A DNA stretch of 64,000 bases from Reticulitermes lucifugus (GCA_026260175.1 JAKCWW010000421.1:49606-113605), one strand, 5' to 3'. Counted from the stretch's first letter, positions 13,170 to 24,250 are shown. Program-made: numbers and translations. The notes: a model not told the origin generated them from the letters alone.

Positions 13170-13320
13170 AGACATTCACAGACGGCGCCAACTTTAGGTG
13201 GGCTTATTGAGGGCTTATTGAGTAAAGGCATTCACAGACTGAGTCAACGTGATGGGGGTTTATTTAATAAAGACATTCATACACTGCTTCAACTTGAATG
13301 GGTTTATTTAATGAAGACAT
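13170..13320 (+). repeat. Tandem repeat, about 44-bp unit, 3.5 diverged copies
   Basis: Units begin at about 13171, 13227, 13271 and 13314 with GACATTCA / GGCATTCA-type starts, and each carries CTTATTGA- or TTTATTTAAT-type ends. The first unit is lengthened by a local duplication of GGGCTTATTGA. The unit length is not a multiple of three and there is no coding sign. Confidence 0.7.
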
Positions 13321-14334
13321 TATTTATACTTCTAATGCATTCAGAGACTATTGCTCAGTAAGTTATAAGTAGAAATTATCCAGAACAGATTAAGGGAGAA
13401 AAGTGTGATATATAATTGAATATTTTCCATGTAAAATATTTGCTTTGCCTTACGTGGTCCGTCCTCAGTCAGTTCTTCAAGTGTGGAGTAGAGGACATTC
13501 CTGCGGCGTGTCTGGATGCAAGGCTCTTGTGTGTGACAGAACTGTCTGTTTATAGGGACAAAAAACTTGAGTAATATTTAAAGTATGTACAAATAGTACG
13601 TGGGTTAATTCTCCTGGAAAGAAGATTTCTCCTTCCTTATCAGTTAACCTTCTTATGTATACGAAACAAATTTGTAATATAAATAACAGCAAATAATTTC
13701 AAATAATCGCAATTGTAGTGATGTTACAGACCCTGGTTTAAAACATTAGACTACTTATTAAAACGCCTGTTGTGCAGTGGAGTGACAATTTGACATAGAA
13801 ACTGGCAGTTTTAATAAAACGTCTTTTTTTCCCTAGAAAAGTCCCAAACAAAACAAACCTCACTTGTATCATGCAAATCAGGTATCGAGTTATGATGTCA
13901 TATGGTTTATCAGTGATACGTTTGGGTAACAGTGTGAGGCTTATATCATTTTGAATATCGAAAGAAGAAAAATAAATCGATAAACGGTCTCTTATTAAAA
14001 CAGAAAGAACTAATATAACACACCGAATCAAAATCGCCTGAAATAAATAATTGATACTTGAGAGGCCATAATGTAATATGGGTCCTAATAAAGTTGTCGC
14101 ATCTGGATTCCCATATCATCGTATATATCTTTTTCCATATATTTTAAGTTTTCAGTCCCAATGGTTTTTTTCCACGCGATCTTTACGACGTCTTCTGCTA
14201 TGAAGACAAAATTTTTTCCCTTTCTCAGATTTATGTTGTCTTTGAACACTATTATGCTGCATTCCGCTTTTGTTTCTCCACTTTCTTGACAAGGGTCATT
14301 GACTATTAAATAGTGTCACAAAATATTTGGTTAC
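13321..14334. other. No recognisable feature
   Basis: AT-rich non-coding sequence. A 97-codon minus-strand frame at 13738-14031 has no recognisable motif. Confidence 0.5.
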
Positions 14335-14752
14335 TAACTTCGAAATATGTCAACCTCGGTGGACCCAAGGTTCGCGGGTTCGATCCCGACCGAGGTCGAT
14401 GGATTTTTAAGGGTGATAAAAATCCGGAGCACCACTTCCTTCGGAGGGAAAGTAAAGCCGTCAGTCCCATGTCGTAAATTTACGGCATGTAAAAGAACCT
14501 TCGGGCTTGAAGAAGAACCAGTAGTGTCCGTAAGCTAAATTCAAGCGGCCATTTCTCACCCAAGTCTCCTGACTGACTGCCAGATGGCTCTGGCAGTCAC
14601 ATCAGGATCGAGTCGAAAAGCGCGGCCAATGAGCCGGTCCCTCACTGCTGCAAAATGCACAAAGACCTCGTAACCTCGGAAAGAGGAGGCCCAAGCCCAT
14701 ATATAGGGCTGTCGAGCCATGGTTATTATTATTATTATTAACTTCGAAATAT
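14335..14752 (+). mobile_element. SINE-C with 14-bp target-site duplication and (ATT)n tail
   Basis: An exact 14-bp duplication TAACTTCGAAATAT flanks the element (14335-14348 and 14739-14752). The head keeps box B GGGTTCGATCCC (14376-14387) but lacks a clear box A. An inverted pair ACCTCGGT / ACCGAGGT (14353-14360, 14389-14396) brackets it. Near the 3' end AGCCC (14694-14698) and GGGCT (14706-14710) form a hairpin with a 7-nt loop, followed by GTCGAGCCATGG and an ATT-repeat tail. The last part is nearly identical to the tail of the element at 38.1 kb. Confidence 0.85.
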
Positions 14753-16394
14753 AAAGGGATTTAAAATGTTTAAATTGTTTTCACATTTCGTCATATTCCT
14801 AGTGTGCACTTAGATGATAGAAGGATATGATATAATCTCATATCTTAAAAGCCTTAGTATTATGGAACTTCAAACCATTGTAATATTCCATGTGGCACAC
14901 AAACCAAACAAAAGACGAATATCTTCCGACCGCATCAAATAAGAGAACCCGAGGGTATGCAACATACTACATTATTGGAGCACCGTTAAGGAATTACGTC
15001 ACCTTACTCTGCTTCGCTCCATCCATTCATAAAACTTATGGTGTTTGTAGGTACCTTCACATTTCATAATCACTTATTTTTTCACTGTTCTCTTTATGCT
15101 AGTCTTAAAAATGATGAAAAGTATGAATATATATGAACTGAAAGTTAAAACCAATTTTCTTCATTTCTTTCGTTTCAGGTAAGCGTGGCGCAGTGACATC
15201 TGCCGTAAGATACCGTTGTCTTGGTTCCGATATGTGACCAGTAAGTGGGTTTTGTTTAGGACTTGCTCGTAGTAATTGTTGGCTTTCTGAAGTGCTGAAA
15301 AACTGTAACATATGTAGAGAGTGCGAAGTTGAGCTGCAGGATGTAGGACCTGTATTTGTGTGGCAAGGTAGCAGGAAGGTAATAGTAGTAGAGTAAGATC
15401 GTAAAAGGGAGAAGTAATGATGCAGAAAGACCGAATATAGTGCCGAAAATATCTGGAAAGAATTCATTACTATATTTATAGGGATACGAAACGCAGGTGG
15501 AGTGGGGAAGAATATATTGAATGCTGTATTAGAAAGGAGAGAAATGGGATAGCTTAGTGATAGGCGGGAGTTTGGAAAAGAAGAGGAATGAGACGAGGAA
15601 TGGATAAAGGAAGCTGTGTTCGGGTACTGAAGGTGTTAACAACATATTTCGTTTATTTGTCCAGGAACAAAAGTGGCAGATGCAGTTTTCGTATAAAATG
15701 GTTAGATATAAAAGAGGAATTAGCATACAGTGAAGTAACAAATTGTATGAACAGAACGCAACTGAGACATTTAGGAAGATACTTAGACAAAGTGAGATTT
15801 AAATGGCAGAGTAAAATGAAGGAAATATAATATTACAATTATTGGAAATATAACATTAAAGTTGTATACTTATGTAGGGTACTGCTACCGTGGTGACATG
15901 ATGTTAATTTGTGAAGATTTGGCCTGTGCCCCAAAACAGTAACAATGATTATAACAAATTGTAATAATTACGTAGCGCCAGAGCATGTAAATAATTGGGA
16001 CAGTTATCGTCACTGTCAGACAATACTCAGCGGACGGCACTGTAGTCGCACATTTTCAATTAAAATGACAGCATATGTATGATTTCGGGGAACTGGAACT
16101 GAGACAGCCGACCGCACAAAATGTTCTGTTCAAGTTCAGAAGGCTGGAAGGTTTGTATCTTCCAAACGAAGGGCGGAGCTGTTTAATATGTTGAGTAATT
16201 GAATTCCCATGTATATAAACTGTGGTCAGTCATATCGACTACACGATTTTCAGAATTTTCAAACACGCAACAATTATCGTCATGTGAGGAAAATACTTGG
16301 ACATTAATGGAATCAACAAGAAGCTGGATAATATTGTATAATTAAGAGCTTCGTAATTCTACTCTTTGCAAATAATATTAGACCAGTAAAATAA
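14753..16394. other. No recognised element
   Basis: Frames of 120 codons (minus, 15105-15467) and 80 codons (plus, 15588-15830) exist. Neither shows a domain I recognise, and both sit in sequence without other gene signs. Confidence 0.45.
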
Positions 16395-16715
16395 AGAAGT
16401 AAGATTTGGGTGGGGCATGTAGCACGTATGGGAGAGATTACAAAATTAGTTGGAAAAGATGAAGGGAAAGGACAACTTGTAGGTCGTTGGAATAAATGGG
16501 GAGATAATATTAAAAGGGATTTTAAAGAAATGGGGTAGAAATTTGTGGACTGGTTTCGTGTAGCTCCAGGTAGGGACCAGTGGGTGGCTGTTGTGACCGC
16601 GGTAATGAAACTTCGGATTAAAAAAAGCAGGGAGTTCGTTGAGCGGCTGAATAATATTTAGCTTCTTCAGGAAGGATTCTGCTCCATTTTTGTATGGGTG
16701 TGAAATCGTGGCTAC
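16395..16715 (+). pseudogene. Second 3' end of the RTE-like non-LTR retrotransposon
   Basis: The plus strand reads WVGHVARMGEITKLVGK, then VGRWNKWGDNIKRDFKEMG-stop, then DWFRVAPGRDQWVAVV and TAVMKLRI. This parallels the copy at 7.6 kb and the canonical tail (GHVARM...GRPRxRWEDNIKxDLxEMG...DRxQWRALVxTVMxLR). An in-frame TAG interrupts it. The 3' UTR (AATAATATTTAG... TCTGCTCCATTTTT) resembles the 7.6-kb copy. It is a dead, 5'-truncated insertion; no target duplication was found. Confidence 0.75.
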
Positions 16716-17073
16716 TTTATTTTGAGGAAGGAACTTAAATTGATTACGTCTGAAAACAAGGTGTTCCGGGAAACGTTTAGAGCTCAGCAGAATTATGTGT
16801 GACGTTATGTAACGACGAACTTCGTTAGATGTAGGTTCCTAGTAGCGTCATGTAGTGAAGTCGCGGAGACTACGATAGGCTGTACTGGGGGGAAGGGGGT
16901 ACAAGAAAACTATGACTTGGACGACCGAGAAGGAGATGAGAGGCTGAATTAGGATGTAGCTTAGAGGGACATGGAGGTGAGAATCGGAATTGTATGGAAC
17001 TGGCACGGGATCCTATCCGGCGATGGGCTTTGGTATTTGCAGTTGCTAATATCCCCGCTCTGCCAGTCTGCCA
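16716..17073. other. No recognisable feature
   Basis: Short non-coding spacer between the RTE-like fragment and SINE-D; no feature seen. Confidence 0.5.
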
Positions 17074-17323
17074 TAAAGCACGGGGGAGCGGTAGCGCAGT
17101 TGTTTGAGGCACAGCACCACACGACGGGAGGTTCCGGGTTCGATTCCCGGTAGGGTCCTTGAAATTTTCAAGTGACATTCCTTCTGTCCGAATTCAGTAG
17201 CTCTGGGGTCGGCGCATAGAGCTGACAACTCAGCCGTCCTAGTTGTGCCGGATGTCAGAGTGAGGATGGAAGCCCCATATTCCATCCCCGCTCTGAGTCT
17301 TCATGACTTGTTACGTAAAGCAC
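17074..17323 (+). mobile_element. SINE-D (tRNA-derived)
   Basis: The head reads GGGAGCGGTAGCGCAGTTG (box A-like TAGCGCAGTTG) and then GGTTCCGGGTTCGATTCCCG (box B). The flanking octamer TAAAGCAC occurs at 17074-17081 and 17316-17323, a short target-site duplication. The first 75 bases look like a tRNA, but the ends do not pair as an acceptor stem, so this is a SINE head rather than a tRNA gene. Read on the minus strand the element gives LPGIEPGTSRR, a common spurious peptide in insect gene sets. Confidence 0.8.
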
Positions 17324-17878
17324 AGCCTGATGTTCAATGAAAAGAGAAAGGAGACGTAGGATGTGCATAGCTTCGATGGAGAAACCGGTTTAACCATGTG
17401 CCATATTGTAAAATCGGAGTTTTTTTTTCAGGTTTTGTACTTATTTGTAAACCTTTTGGTGTGTAATCTGTGTAATCGATTTGGGCGTGGTTCAGTTGCC
17501 TATGTAGTATGTACATCCCGTAATAATGGCAGGACAATACTTTGTACACGATACCCAGAGATCTGTGACGTTTAAATTTGATCTGCGTAGAATCAGTTTC
17601 TCAAGAAGCAGTAGTGTAGATGGAAGGAGGTTTGTCAATGTAAGGCCCTTATGCTGCTTGCTTTTTCTTATGACCTTCGACCTACACGCAAATCTCACGA
17701 GACTGTATATCCTGAAAGGGTTGTGTTATCTTTCGTTTCCAAGGCTGATCGTAAGATAATTACTGCACAACATTCAGATTAAAGAACTCTCATGAGGTCT
17801 GACCTACGAAGAGAAATCCATTATGGAGTCACGGACATGTTGGCTGAATAACATTATCGTGAATATATTCATAAACCG
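17324..17878. other. No recognisable feature
   Basis: Non-coding; overlapping open frames of about 70 codons on both strands without motif. Confidence 0.5.
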
Positions 17879-18120
17879 TGCCCGTGACGTACGTCTGTTT
17901 GATGCTGGCTTTTTACTGCGGAGACTTGGGTTCAGTCCCGGGTGATTTTGTTTGAGTTTCATGTCAAAGTGACATTGGAGCAGGTTTTTCTCTTATCTTC
18001 TCAAGTTTTGCCCTGCCAGTCCTCATTCCGTGGTTGCTCCAAAGTGACCTGTAACCGCCCCCTGAGGTTGGCGATAGCCCTGACCAGGCAGGACACTGTC
18101 AAACCCTCCGATCCAGCACT
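17879..18120 (+). mobile_element. SINE-E, old tRNA-derived copy
   Basis: Box B-like GGGTTCAGTCCCGGG lies at 17928-17942 after a decayed box A region. A body containing TGACATTGGAGCAGGTTTTT and a GC-rich end (CCCCCTGAGGTTGGCGATAG) follow. No target duplication is left. The organisation is similar to SINE-A (head, then CTGGGACAGGTTTTT-like block) but diverged. Confidence 0.55.
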
Positions 18121-19286
18121 TGTCTGGTCACACAGTAAGGAAAATTGATTTTAAATTTACAAACCGAAGTTAATTCTCAGAATGCATAATGTTAGATTGT
18201 AATTGCATTAAATTGAATTGCTTCTGATGAAAATTATCCAAACTGAATGGTCCAAAGTTCGAATTCCCGTATTCCGTTTGCCACTTTGTGTTCTCTAGTT
18301 TACCTTACGTTTGTTCTGTCAGTGTCTCATGCTTACTAATTGTCACCGAAGTGCGTGCGAACGGTGTGTACGAGTTGTGAAAATTTACAATACCGATTTT
18401 ATACATTGTCAGCTCTTAGAGGATCCACGTTTCAAATGATTTTAAATAATTTGATTACAATTTTGCTGTACTGCTACATCAGCATATATTTTATCCGTAA
18501 GTCTGTATGCATGTAAATGTGGGCACCTCCAATTAACATTTTGGTGTTCTCCATGAAGATGATCGTGTAGGCTGAAACGTACAGTAATTAAGCATAGCTG
18601 TGACTTAAAACTTCTGCGTACTTTCCTCGTTACGTTGTTACTCGTTGGCGATTTGTGCTCTGTCGCATACGCAACATTATAGGAGCTTACAAAATAATTC
18701 ACAGGTGTAGGCCCATCCCATTTTCTGTCATACCGTCTCTCTGTCCGTTACACCGTTTAAGTTGCCTCTAGTTAAAATTAAGAAATTCAGGATATGTGTA
18801 ACATAAATTGTCAGTAGATAACATGAAGAAGCTGTCGTGGCCTGTCTCAAGATTTTATCTCGGCATTCTTCGAGTTGAATTGAATAACACCACGGAAATC
18901 GTCAGTTGGAATAGTAAGTACGAGATTTGTCCCCAAATAAATTTCGAATACAAATCTGGAGTGTTACTGGCATATCATCGTTATATGCACGCTGTATCAT
19001 TCTGATAGGACTGCAATCAAAATGTGGATTTTGCAATTGAAAAGGGAGTATCTTTCACGGAGACGTGTACGGGTGTTAGTGATGAAATGGCTGGCAAAAA
19101 TACAAGCGATACCAATTATAATATTAGGTATTAATTCTTTTAAAACTGAACGTTTCCTAACTAATACTTAAAATACAGTTTCTTCTGTTGCACAGAAAAT
19201 ACACTACGGTTGCAAAGACCAACTGGTTCATGCTGTTTGTGCAAATAATCGCTTTCATTTCAGGAATCATAGAAACCCATAAACAT
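18121..19286. other. No gene; one weak hammerhead-like relic
   Basis: Non-coding. At 18551-18583 (plus) ATGAAGATGATCG...GCTGAAACGTAC resembles the hammerhead core, but the first core base is changed and stem II pairs poorly. Nothing else was identified. Confidence 0.4.
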
Positions 19287-19593
19287 GGCCGTGTCATGGT
19301 TCAGGCGGTTAGTCGCCGACCTCCCACCGCGGAGGCCCGGGTTCGATCCCGGGTTAGTGCATGTGGGATTTGTGGTGGACAAATAGGCACTGGGACAGGT
19401 TTTTCCCCGAGTACTTCGGTTTTCCCCTGTCAGTTGCATTCCGCCGGTGCTTCATTACTTGGAAAAATGAAAAAAAAAACTGATCATCCTTCTCTTCATC
19501 TTCACCACAGGTTGCACAGTAAGCCTTAAGGCTGCTGTGCGTCCGTAGCTTCTGCTGCGGGGCCCTTCTCCGCAAACAATAATAATAAAAAAA
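19287..19593 (+). mobile_element. SINE-A copy 3
   Basis: Head GGCCGTGTCATGGTTCAGGC, box B GGGTTCGATCCC, and a body nearly identical to the 10.9-kb copy, ending in TCTGCTGCGGGGCCCTTC and an AAT/A-rich tail. No convincing target duplication could be found by eye. Long open frames over it (up to 113 codons) are by-products. Confidence 0.85.
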
Positions 19594-20672
19594 TCTCTGG
19601 GACGACTTACATTATTGTTTGATGTTAAAGCAAGTGTATTACATATGGTAGCCACTGTGTTTTGAAGGGTTAAGTGAAAGTAATCTGCATCCATGAGCAC
19701 ATATTAGAAGGACTAAATACGAAGGTGTATTTGAATTTCAGTCTTTATAGAACACAGATGCACGAAAGAAGATTTAAATAAACGCCTTAGCAGCGTTACG
19801 TTATTTTCTGTAATCTCTTTCTTTGAGTATTTTATGGCACTTTTAAGTAGGTGGTGCATGGGATGGGCCATTGTAAAACTTAAGAATGAGTGCTCTTACG
19901 TCGGAGCCATGCAACATACGAACGTATACCACCTATCAGCCTACTGAGGGAGAAGAAATGATGCGTTTATATGTGACACGCTAGAGGCCGGAAAAGGTAA
20001 AGGACAGGGGGTGCACAAACTTTACACTGTTCCTGTCATTAGGTCTCAATCACATTGCAATCATAAACTGAGGCTGTCTAAGTTGTAAAAATTTCACAAG
20101 CACAATTTTTCTCCGGTTTTTTACTTTTATTGGTAGTTAAGAGTTTTGTCTTGCTTTGTCTTTAAACGCTCTTCCACTTTTACTAATTCCATACAGCAGA
20201 GTTATTTAGGATCTGTAGTCAGAAGTTCCAGGCTCTGTGCAACTTTAGAAATAGTATTAGCTTCTTTTGCGGTGAGAAGCTCTTTTTTCCCCACCCACTC
20301 TCTAAAGCGGACAAGTGCCCCTTGTTGGCAGTTTGTGGCCATTCAGTGTATTTTTATGTAACCCCCATTTCTGGAGAGTCGTTATTATTTGCAATTCGAG
20401 GACGCGTTATGCCGTGGTTACAAACTTGTACATCTGTTCTCTTTCAAAATCTATTCTTGTAGTATTTGCAACACAAGAAAACCAATTTCATGTACCGTGT
20501 TCTGAAATTTGTCGTGTTATATGACCAGACTGATTAGTCAGAAAGAGATCATACGTTTATAGAGAAGGGTAGTGATTGAACAGAAAATTGTCATTGAAAC
20601 AAATTCAGAACTTCTTTCGAATGAATGAATGCATTGTTAATTACCTTTATTACCATCCTTGTTGCATAATGC
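19594..20672. other. No recognisable feature
   Basis: Non-coding; small open frames without motif. Confidence 0.5.
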
Positions 20673-20815
20673 GACCGGAATAGCATAGTCAGTATAGCGA
20701 CTTGCTATGGGTTGGGCCGTCCGGGGTTCGAACTCTGGTGGGGAAGAGGTTTTCCGCACCCATCCAGGCTGGCCCGAAGCCAACCCAGCCTCCTGTACGA
20801 TGGGTATCGGATTTA
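20673..20815 (+). mobile_element. SINE-F head, truncated against a mariner fragment
   Basis: Box A-like TAGCATAGTCAGTA (20681-20694) and box B-like GGTTCGAACTC (20725-20735) lie in a tRNA-like head, followed by CACCCATCCAGGCTGG and CCCAGCCTCCTGTACGATGG. The sequence then passes without a break into transposase code. Elements with a related body lie at 35.4 and 60.0 kb. Confidence 0.6.
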
Positions 20816-21060
20816 AGTCTTCTACATTTTTATCTCTGGGGACTTACAAAGCCTACTGTTTATGCTACTGAAGTCAGTGCCGTTCCGGACTTACAACAAC
20901 GAACACAGAACAGACTTGATACGATTCGTACGACACCTGGAATTTTACAGCGAATCAGGCAACCACTGTTCAGACGTCCATCGTCCGCTGTTGAAGCTCA
21001 AGGTGGACACTGAGTATTTTGTTTAATCTTCAACAGGCCGTAACTCGCAAACCATGCTTC
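20816..21060 (+). pseudogene. C-terminal fragment of a Tc1/mariner-superfamily transposase
   Basis: The frame ending at 21013 reads SDLSLLHFYLWGLTKPTVY, then DLQQRTQNRLDTIR, then PGILQRIRQPLFRR and AVEAQGGH-stop. This fits the transposase end pattern SPDLxxxDFxLWGxxKxxVY...LxxRIxxA...CIxAxGGHxEH. The D-to-H change in the DFYLWG motif means the catalytic third acidic residue is lost. The upstream DDE region is absent. A 3' flank with ACTCGCAAACCATGCTTCAG probably belongs to the element. Confidence 0.75.
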
Positions 21061-21084
21061 AGAAGGCGTGTTTTCATATAGCGG

Positions 21085-21300
21085 GTGTTCTTGTATTGTG
21101 CTGTAGATTCACCTTTTGTAGGTTTGGCCGTACTTTCTTCATTCATCGCGTATAGGCGCAAGACTTCGTGTGTTTTTAATGCTGAACGTACTATAGAGCA
21201 CTCTTTCGCAACTTTTCCACAAGGCGACACAGTAAGACATATGAGATTTGAGGTTTTTCCTGCGGTAACAATGAACATTATGTCTTCGGATATGTGAAAC
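21085..21300 (+). repeat. Fragment of the dispersed VFWDVTPC repeat family (head part)
   Basis: 21239-21273 reads MRFEVFPAVTMN, the well-known spurious peptide that begins this insect repeat (MRFEVFTAVTMKN...VFWDVTPC). The hammerhead-bearing part is not present here. The preceding 150 bases may be 3' sequence of the mariner fragment; that boundary is uncertain. Confidence 0.5.
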
Positions 21301-21434
21301 CGTGTAAATTTGTTAGGTGGGCGTTACATCCCAGAGAAGACTAATGTCCATAGTAAATATAGTTCATTATATCAATGTAATAAAATCGTAAATTAGTTTG
21401 AAGTTTTGTGTGTGTTTTGATAATGTCTGTTTAC

Positions 21435-21750
21435 ATTACTTTTCATAGGGCCGTGCCATGGCTGAGGAAATTAGTCGCCGGCCTCTCACTGCGGAGGCCC
21501 GGGTTCGATCCCGGGTCAGTCCATGTGGGGTTTGTGGTGGACAAAGTGTCACTGGGACAGGTTTTTCTCCGAGTTGTCGGTTTTCCCCTGTCACTTTCAT
21601 TCCACTTGTGCTCCATTACTTGTAAAACTTGGTAAAAAAACTGCTCATCTTCATCTTCATCATAGGGTTCCACAAAAAGCCTTAAAGCTGTGATGCGTCC
21701 ATAGCATCTGCTGCGGGGCCCTTCACCATGTAAAAAAATTACTTTTCATA
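21435..21750 (+). mobile_element. SINE-A copy 4 with exact 13-bp target-site duplication
   Basis: The direct repeat ATTACTTTTCATA at 21435-21447 and 21738-21750 is exact and brackets the whole element. The head has GGCTGAGGAAATTAGTCGCC (box A with substitutions) and box B GGGTTCGATCCC. The family body and TCTGCTGCGGGGCCCTTC end are present. The perfect duplication suggests this is one of the younger insertions here. Confidence 0.9.
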
Positions 21751-22036
21751 ATCCGATGTGCTGTACATTTGCCACACTTCGTAATACAGTGTAGTTTGCA
21801 GTATTGTAGGAAACAGCTTTAAGTGGCAGGGGTAACAGAAATATTAATTGTTGAGGTTCAGGGTTAGTGAGTATTCCGAACATACGCAGTGTGGCTTTTG
21901 TGGCTAATGTAAAAGAATATGAAAATATCAATGTGGTAAAAATCCGACACAGAAGAGCATCACAGGTCGAGTGACGAAACGATGTTGAAGAACAAATCAC
22001 TGCTGTTGCCACACTTTCCGAATTATCCTTAAAATG
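21751..22036. other. No recognisable feature
   Basis: Short non-coding stretch between SINE-A copy 4 and the mariner; no element was identified. Confidence 0.5.
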
Positions 22037-22038
22037 TA

Positions 22039-22587
22039 TACAGGTGCGCAAAAAACACCTGATGGTTTTTGAAATTTGAAAACCAGCGTGCCCGCTACGC
22101 GGCGCTTCCATACTGACCGTCACCATGTACAGCGATGTTTGGAGTTTAGTTNNNNNNNNNNNNNNNNNNNNNNNNNNNNNNNNNNNNNNAGTGAACTGTT
22201 TATCAAAACAGTCTGTTACAGCTACACAGGGTGGTTTCCAACAGCAGTTTCAGATCTTGCAATACCAGACTACTTCCTTTGGGGTTACGTCAAAACCAAG
22301 GTATACGAAACACGTCCTGCCAATATTGATGANTTAAAGCAGCGAATTCGTGAGTGTACTCCCTAAGGAAATGTTACAACGTGTTATGACAGCCTTTCCG
22401 TCGCAACTGCAGCAGTGTATTGAAAGACATGGTGGTCACCTACAAAGTGTCATATTCAAACAGTAATGATTCAGATGAATTTTCATGGACATGGAATGTA
22501 CCTGATATTCTTAATAAACTTTTTCCACTTTGCCTAAAAAAGTTACTTCATTTCAAAAAGCGTCAGGTGTTTTTGGCGCATCCTGTA
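22039..22587 (+). mobile_element. Internally deleted mariner-like element with TIRs and TA target sites
   Basis: The left inverted terminal repeat is CAGGTGCGCAAAAAACACCT (from 22041). The right repeat, 22563-22585, reads TCAGGTGTTTTTGGCGCATC then CTG and is its reverse complement with two small differences. TA dinucleotides (22039-22040, 22586-22587) flank both, as required for Tc1/mariner elements. Inside, the plus strand reads SDLAIPDYFLWGYVKTKVY, then DXLKQRIREC, then after a frameshift PKEMLQRVMTAFPSQL and CIERHGGHLQSVIFKQ-stop, the transposase C-terminus with the third catalytic D in the PDYFLWG context. The first two catalytic acids are absent, lost by deletion or lying in the N gap. 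Not autonomous. Confidence 0.85.
22152..22189. other. Assembly gap (38 N)
   Basis: Run of N inside the mariner element. Its true length is unknown, so the apparent size of the element is only a minimum. Another single N is at 22333. Confidence 0.95.
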
Positions 22588-24039
22588 CATATGCAAGGTA
22601 GCGTAAAGGAAATGAAGACTTTAAACCTCGGTCTCAAAACTTTCGCTTCGCTGCTGCGTTTATAATTGTTGACTACGAACAATATTTCATACATAATGAG
22701 CACGTGCGTGTGCCGTCTGTATTCATATCAGATTTAACGCGGACAGCTCCAATAGTTCACTACTTAATAGTTGGCTAAAGTGCACATTTGTAACGTCACT
22801 TTGCTGGACCGTGTATTTGAGAATATTTGGGTCTAACAAGATGAATTACGTGTTAAATTTAAGGTAACTGATTTATGCATGACCTCTATTGATATCTGGG
22901 TGGCTACATTTGACTAGTTTGTGGCAAAAAATGGGGAGACGGGGCATGAATAAAGTATTCTGGTGGAGATTCTGTTGGCAGACGTCAACTGCTAAGTCTG
23001 AAAAGGAGACTAAATGATACGATTTAGGTTTGAGTTAGGGAAAGAGGTTCTTATGATCGAAGTTGAATGGAATTGGTTTTTTCGATTGGGATTATGAGTG
23101 TGATGTGGGTTGGACATCCCTGAAGAAGAGTGTTTTGATAGGGCGGGTTCTGACTGTTAAACGTTCGGTACACCGTGTACGTAAAAGGAGAGGCGCGAAA
23201 AGGAAATTCTTGAGAAGAAATAATGTTGCCTTGAGATGACAAGATACAAAGTAAAGGGCAGGTTTGGGAAAATCTGTAACTAAAAAAGAAAATTAAAATT
23301 TGGTTCGTTTTTTGATGGCTGAGAATCACGTCGTGAAATGTGTTTCACTTCCCAGAATGATAATCGTAAGAAATGAAACTCCTGTATTAAAACATACAGT
23401 TATCTATGAAACTCAACATACAAATCGCTTCCAAACGTAGCAATGCCTAAAGGACATGTCCCCCCCTCCTTCCCACCGAGTTTTCAAATGGTTTTGTACG
23501 TACGAATCACCCTTACACAAACAACTGCTGTCTCTGCTGTGACATGTTTTGCATTAAACTGTCCCACAAGTTCTGATATGCTGTACAAGTTATTTGATTT
23601 ACGCGTGTAATGTAATTTTAGGGCTGCATCTAACTGTCCATGTAAGGGAGAACTCGATATTTTGCTGATTCAATTACAAGACGAGAACGCGAACATTTCG
23701 GTTCGTGCAAGTTGAATAACAAAAAAAGTTAGTGTTAGGTTTAATGTGTTTTGTATTTAGAGAAAAATAACGTGTAACAGAAATAGACTTTTTGTTTAAA
23801 ATAAATTCGTGCATAGCTTGCATATACAAACAGTCAGTGACTCACAAAACCTGGTTAAATGAATTAAAATTACTGCTGTTTTATTGCAGCGGAATTTCTT
23901 ATTAAAATGGAAATTAATTCTGAGTTTATAATACAAATTACGTAGAGAATTTAATGATTTAAATGAAAAGAAACATAAGTAAACGTGCAAGGTAAGGGTC
24001 CCCCGTAACATTTCATGCAAGTACAGAGGGGGAGTAGAG
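22588..24039. other. No recognisable feature
   Basis: AT-rich non-coding sequence; no motif or repeat recognised. Confidence 0.5.
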
Positions 24040-24250
24040 ATGTTACTTTAACCTTGGCGCTGGATGATGATGGCTGCTCAACTACACGCCGCTGTCGCTT
24101 TACCCCCGAGAAAGAGCCCCGGTACCCATTGTACACGAAGCTGGGGGGGCTTCAGGACCGGTCTGGACTTGTATGGAGAGGAGAAAATTTCTTTCCCCCC
24201 ACAGCGGTTCGAACGTCGAAGTATCCAGCCCTAACGAGTCCCCAGATCGA
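24040..24250 (+). repeat. Dispersed repeat fragment (GLQDRSG-type)
   Basis: The plus-strand translation contains RRCRFTPEKEPRYPLYTKLG and GLQDRSGLVWRGENFFPP, close to a peptide pattern seen repeatedly in insect repeats (TRYPLYRRLGGPQGRSG...KISPPPGxxPRTVQP). A minus-strand stretch at 30.74-30.92 kb has a related pattern. The 102-codon frame runs on into a TA microsatellite and is not a gene. Which element class this belongs to is unknown. Confidence 0.5.

Noticed and set aside
15105-15467. 120-codon minus-strand frame as a gene
   Set aside because: Ser/Thr/Leu/Phe-rich with no motif and no splice or promoter support that I can see.
17082-17160. Functional tRNA gene
   Set aside because: Box A and box B are present but the ends do not form an acceptor stem, and a SINE body with target duplication follows.
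20702-21013. 103-codon frame as an intact transposase
   Set aside because: Its N-terminal third is SINE sequence; only the C-terminal transposase tail is present.
23118-23160. CTGAAGA followed by a GGGCGGG stretch as a hammerhead
   Set aside because: No GAAA at the right distance and no stem II pairing.
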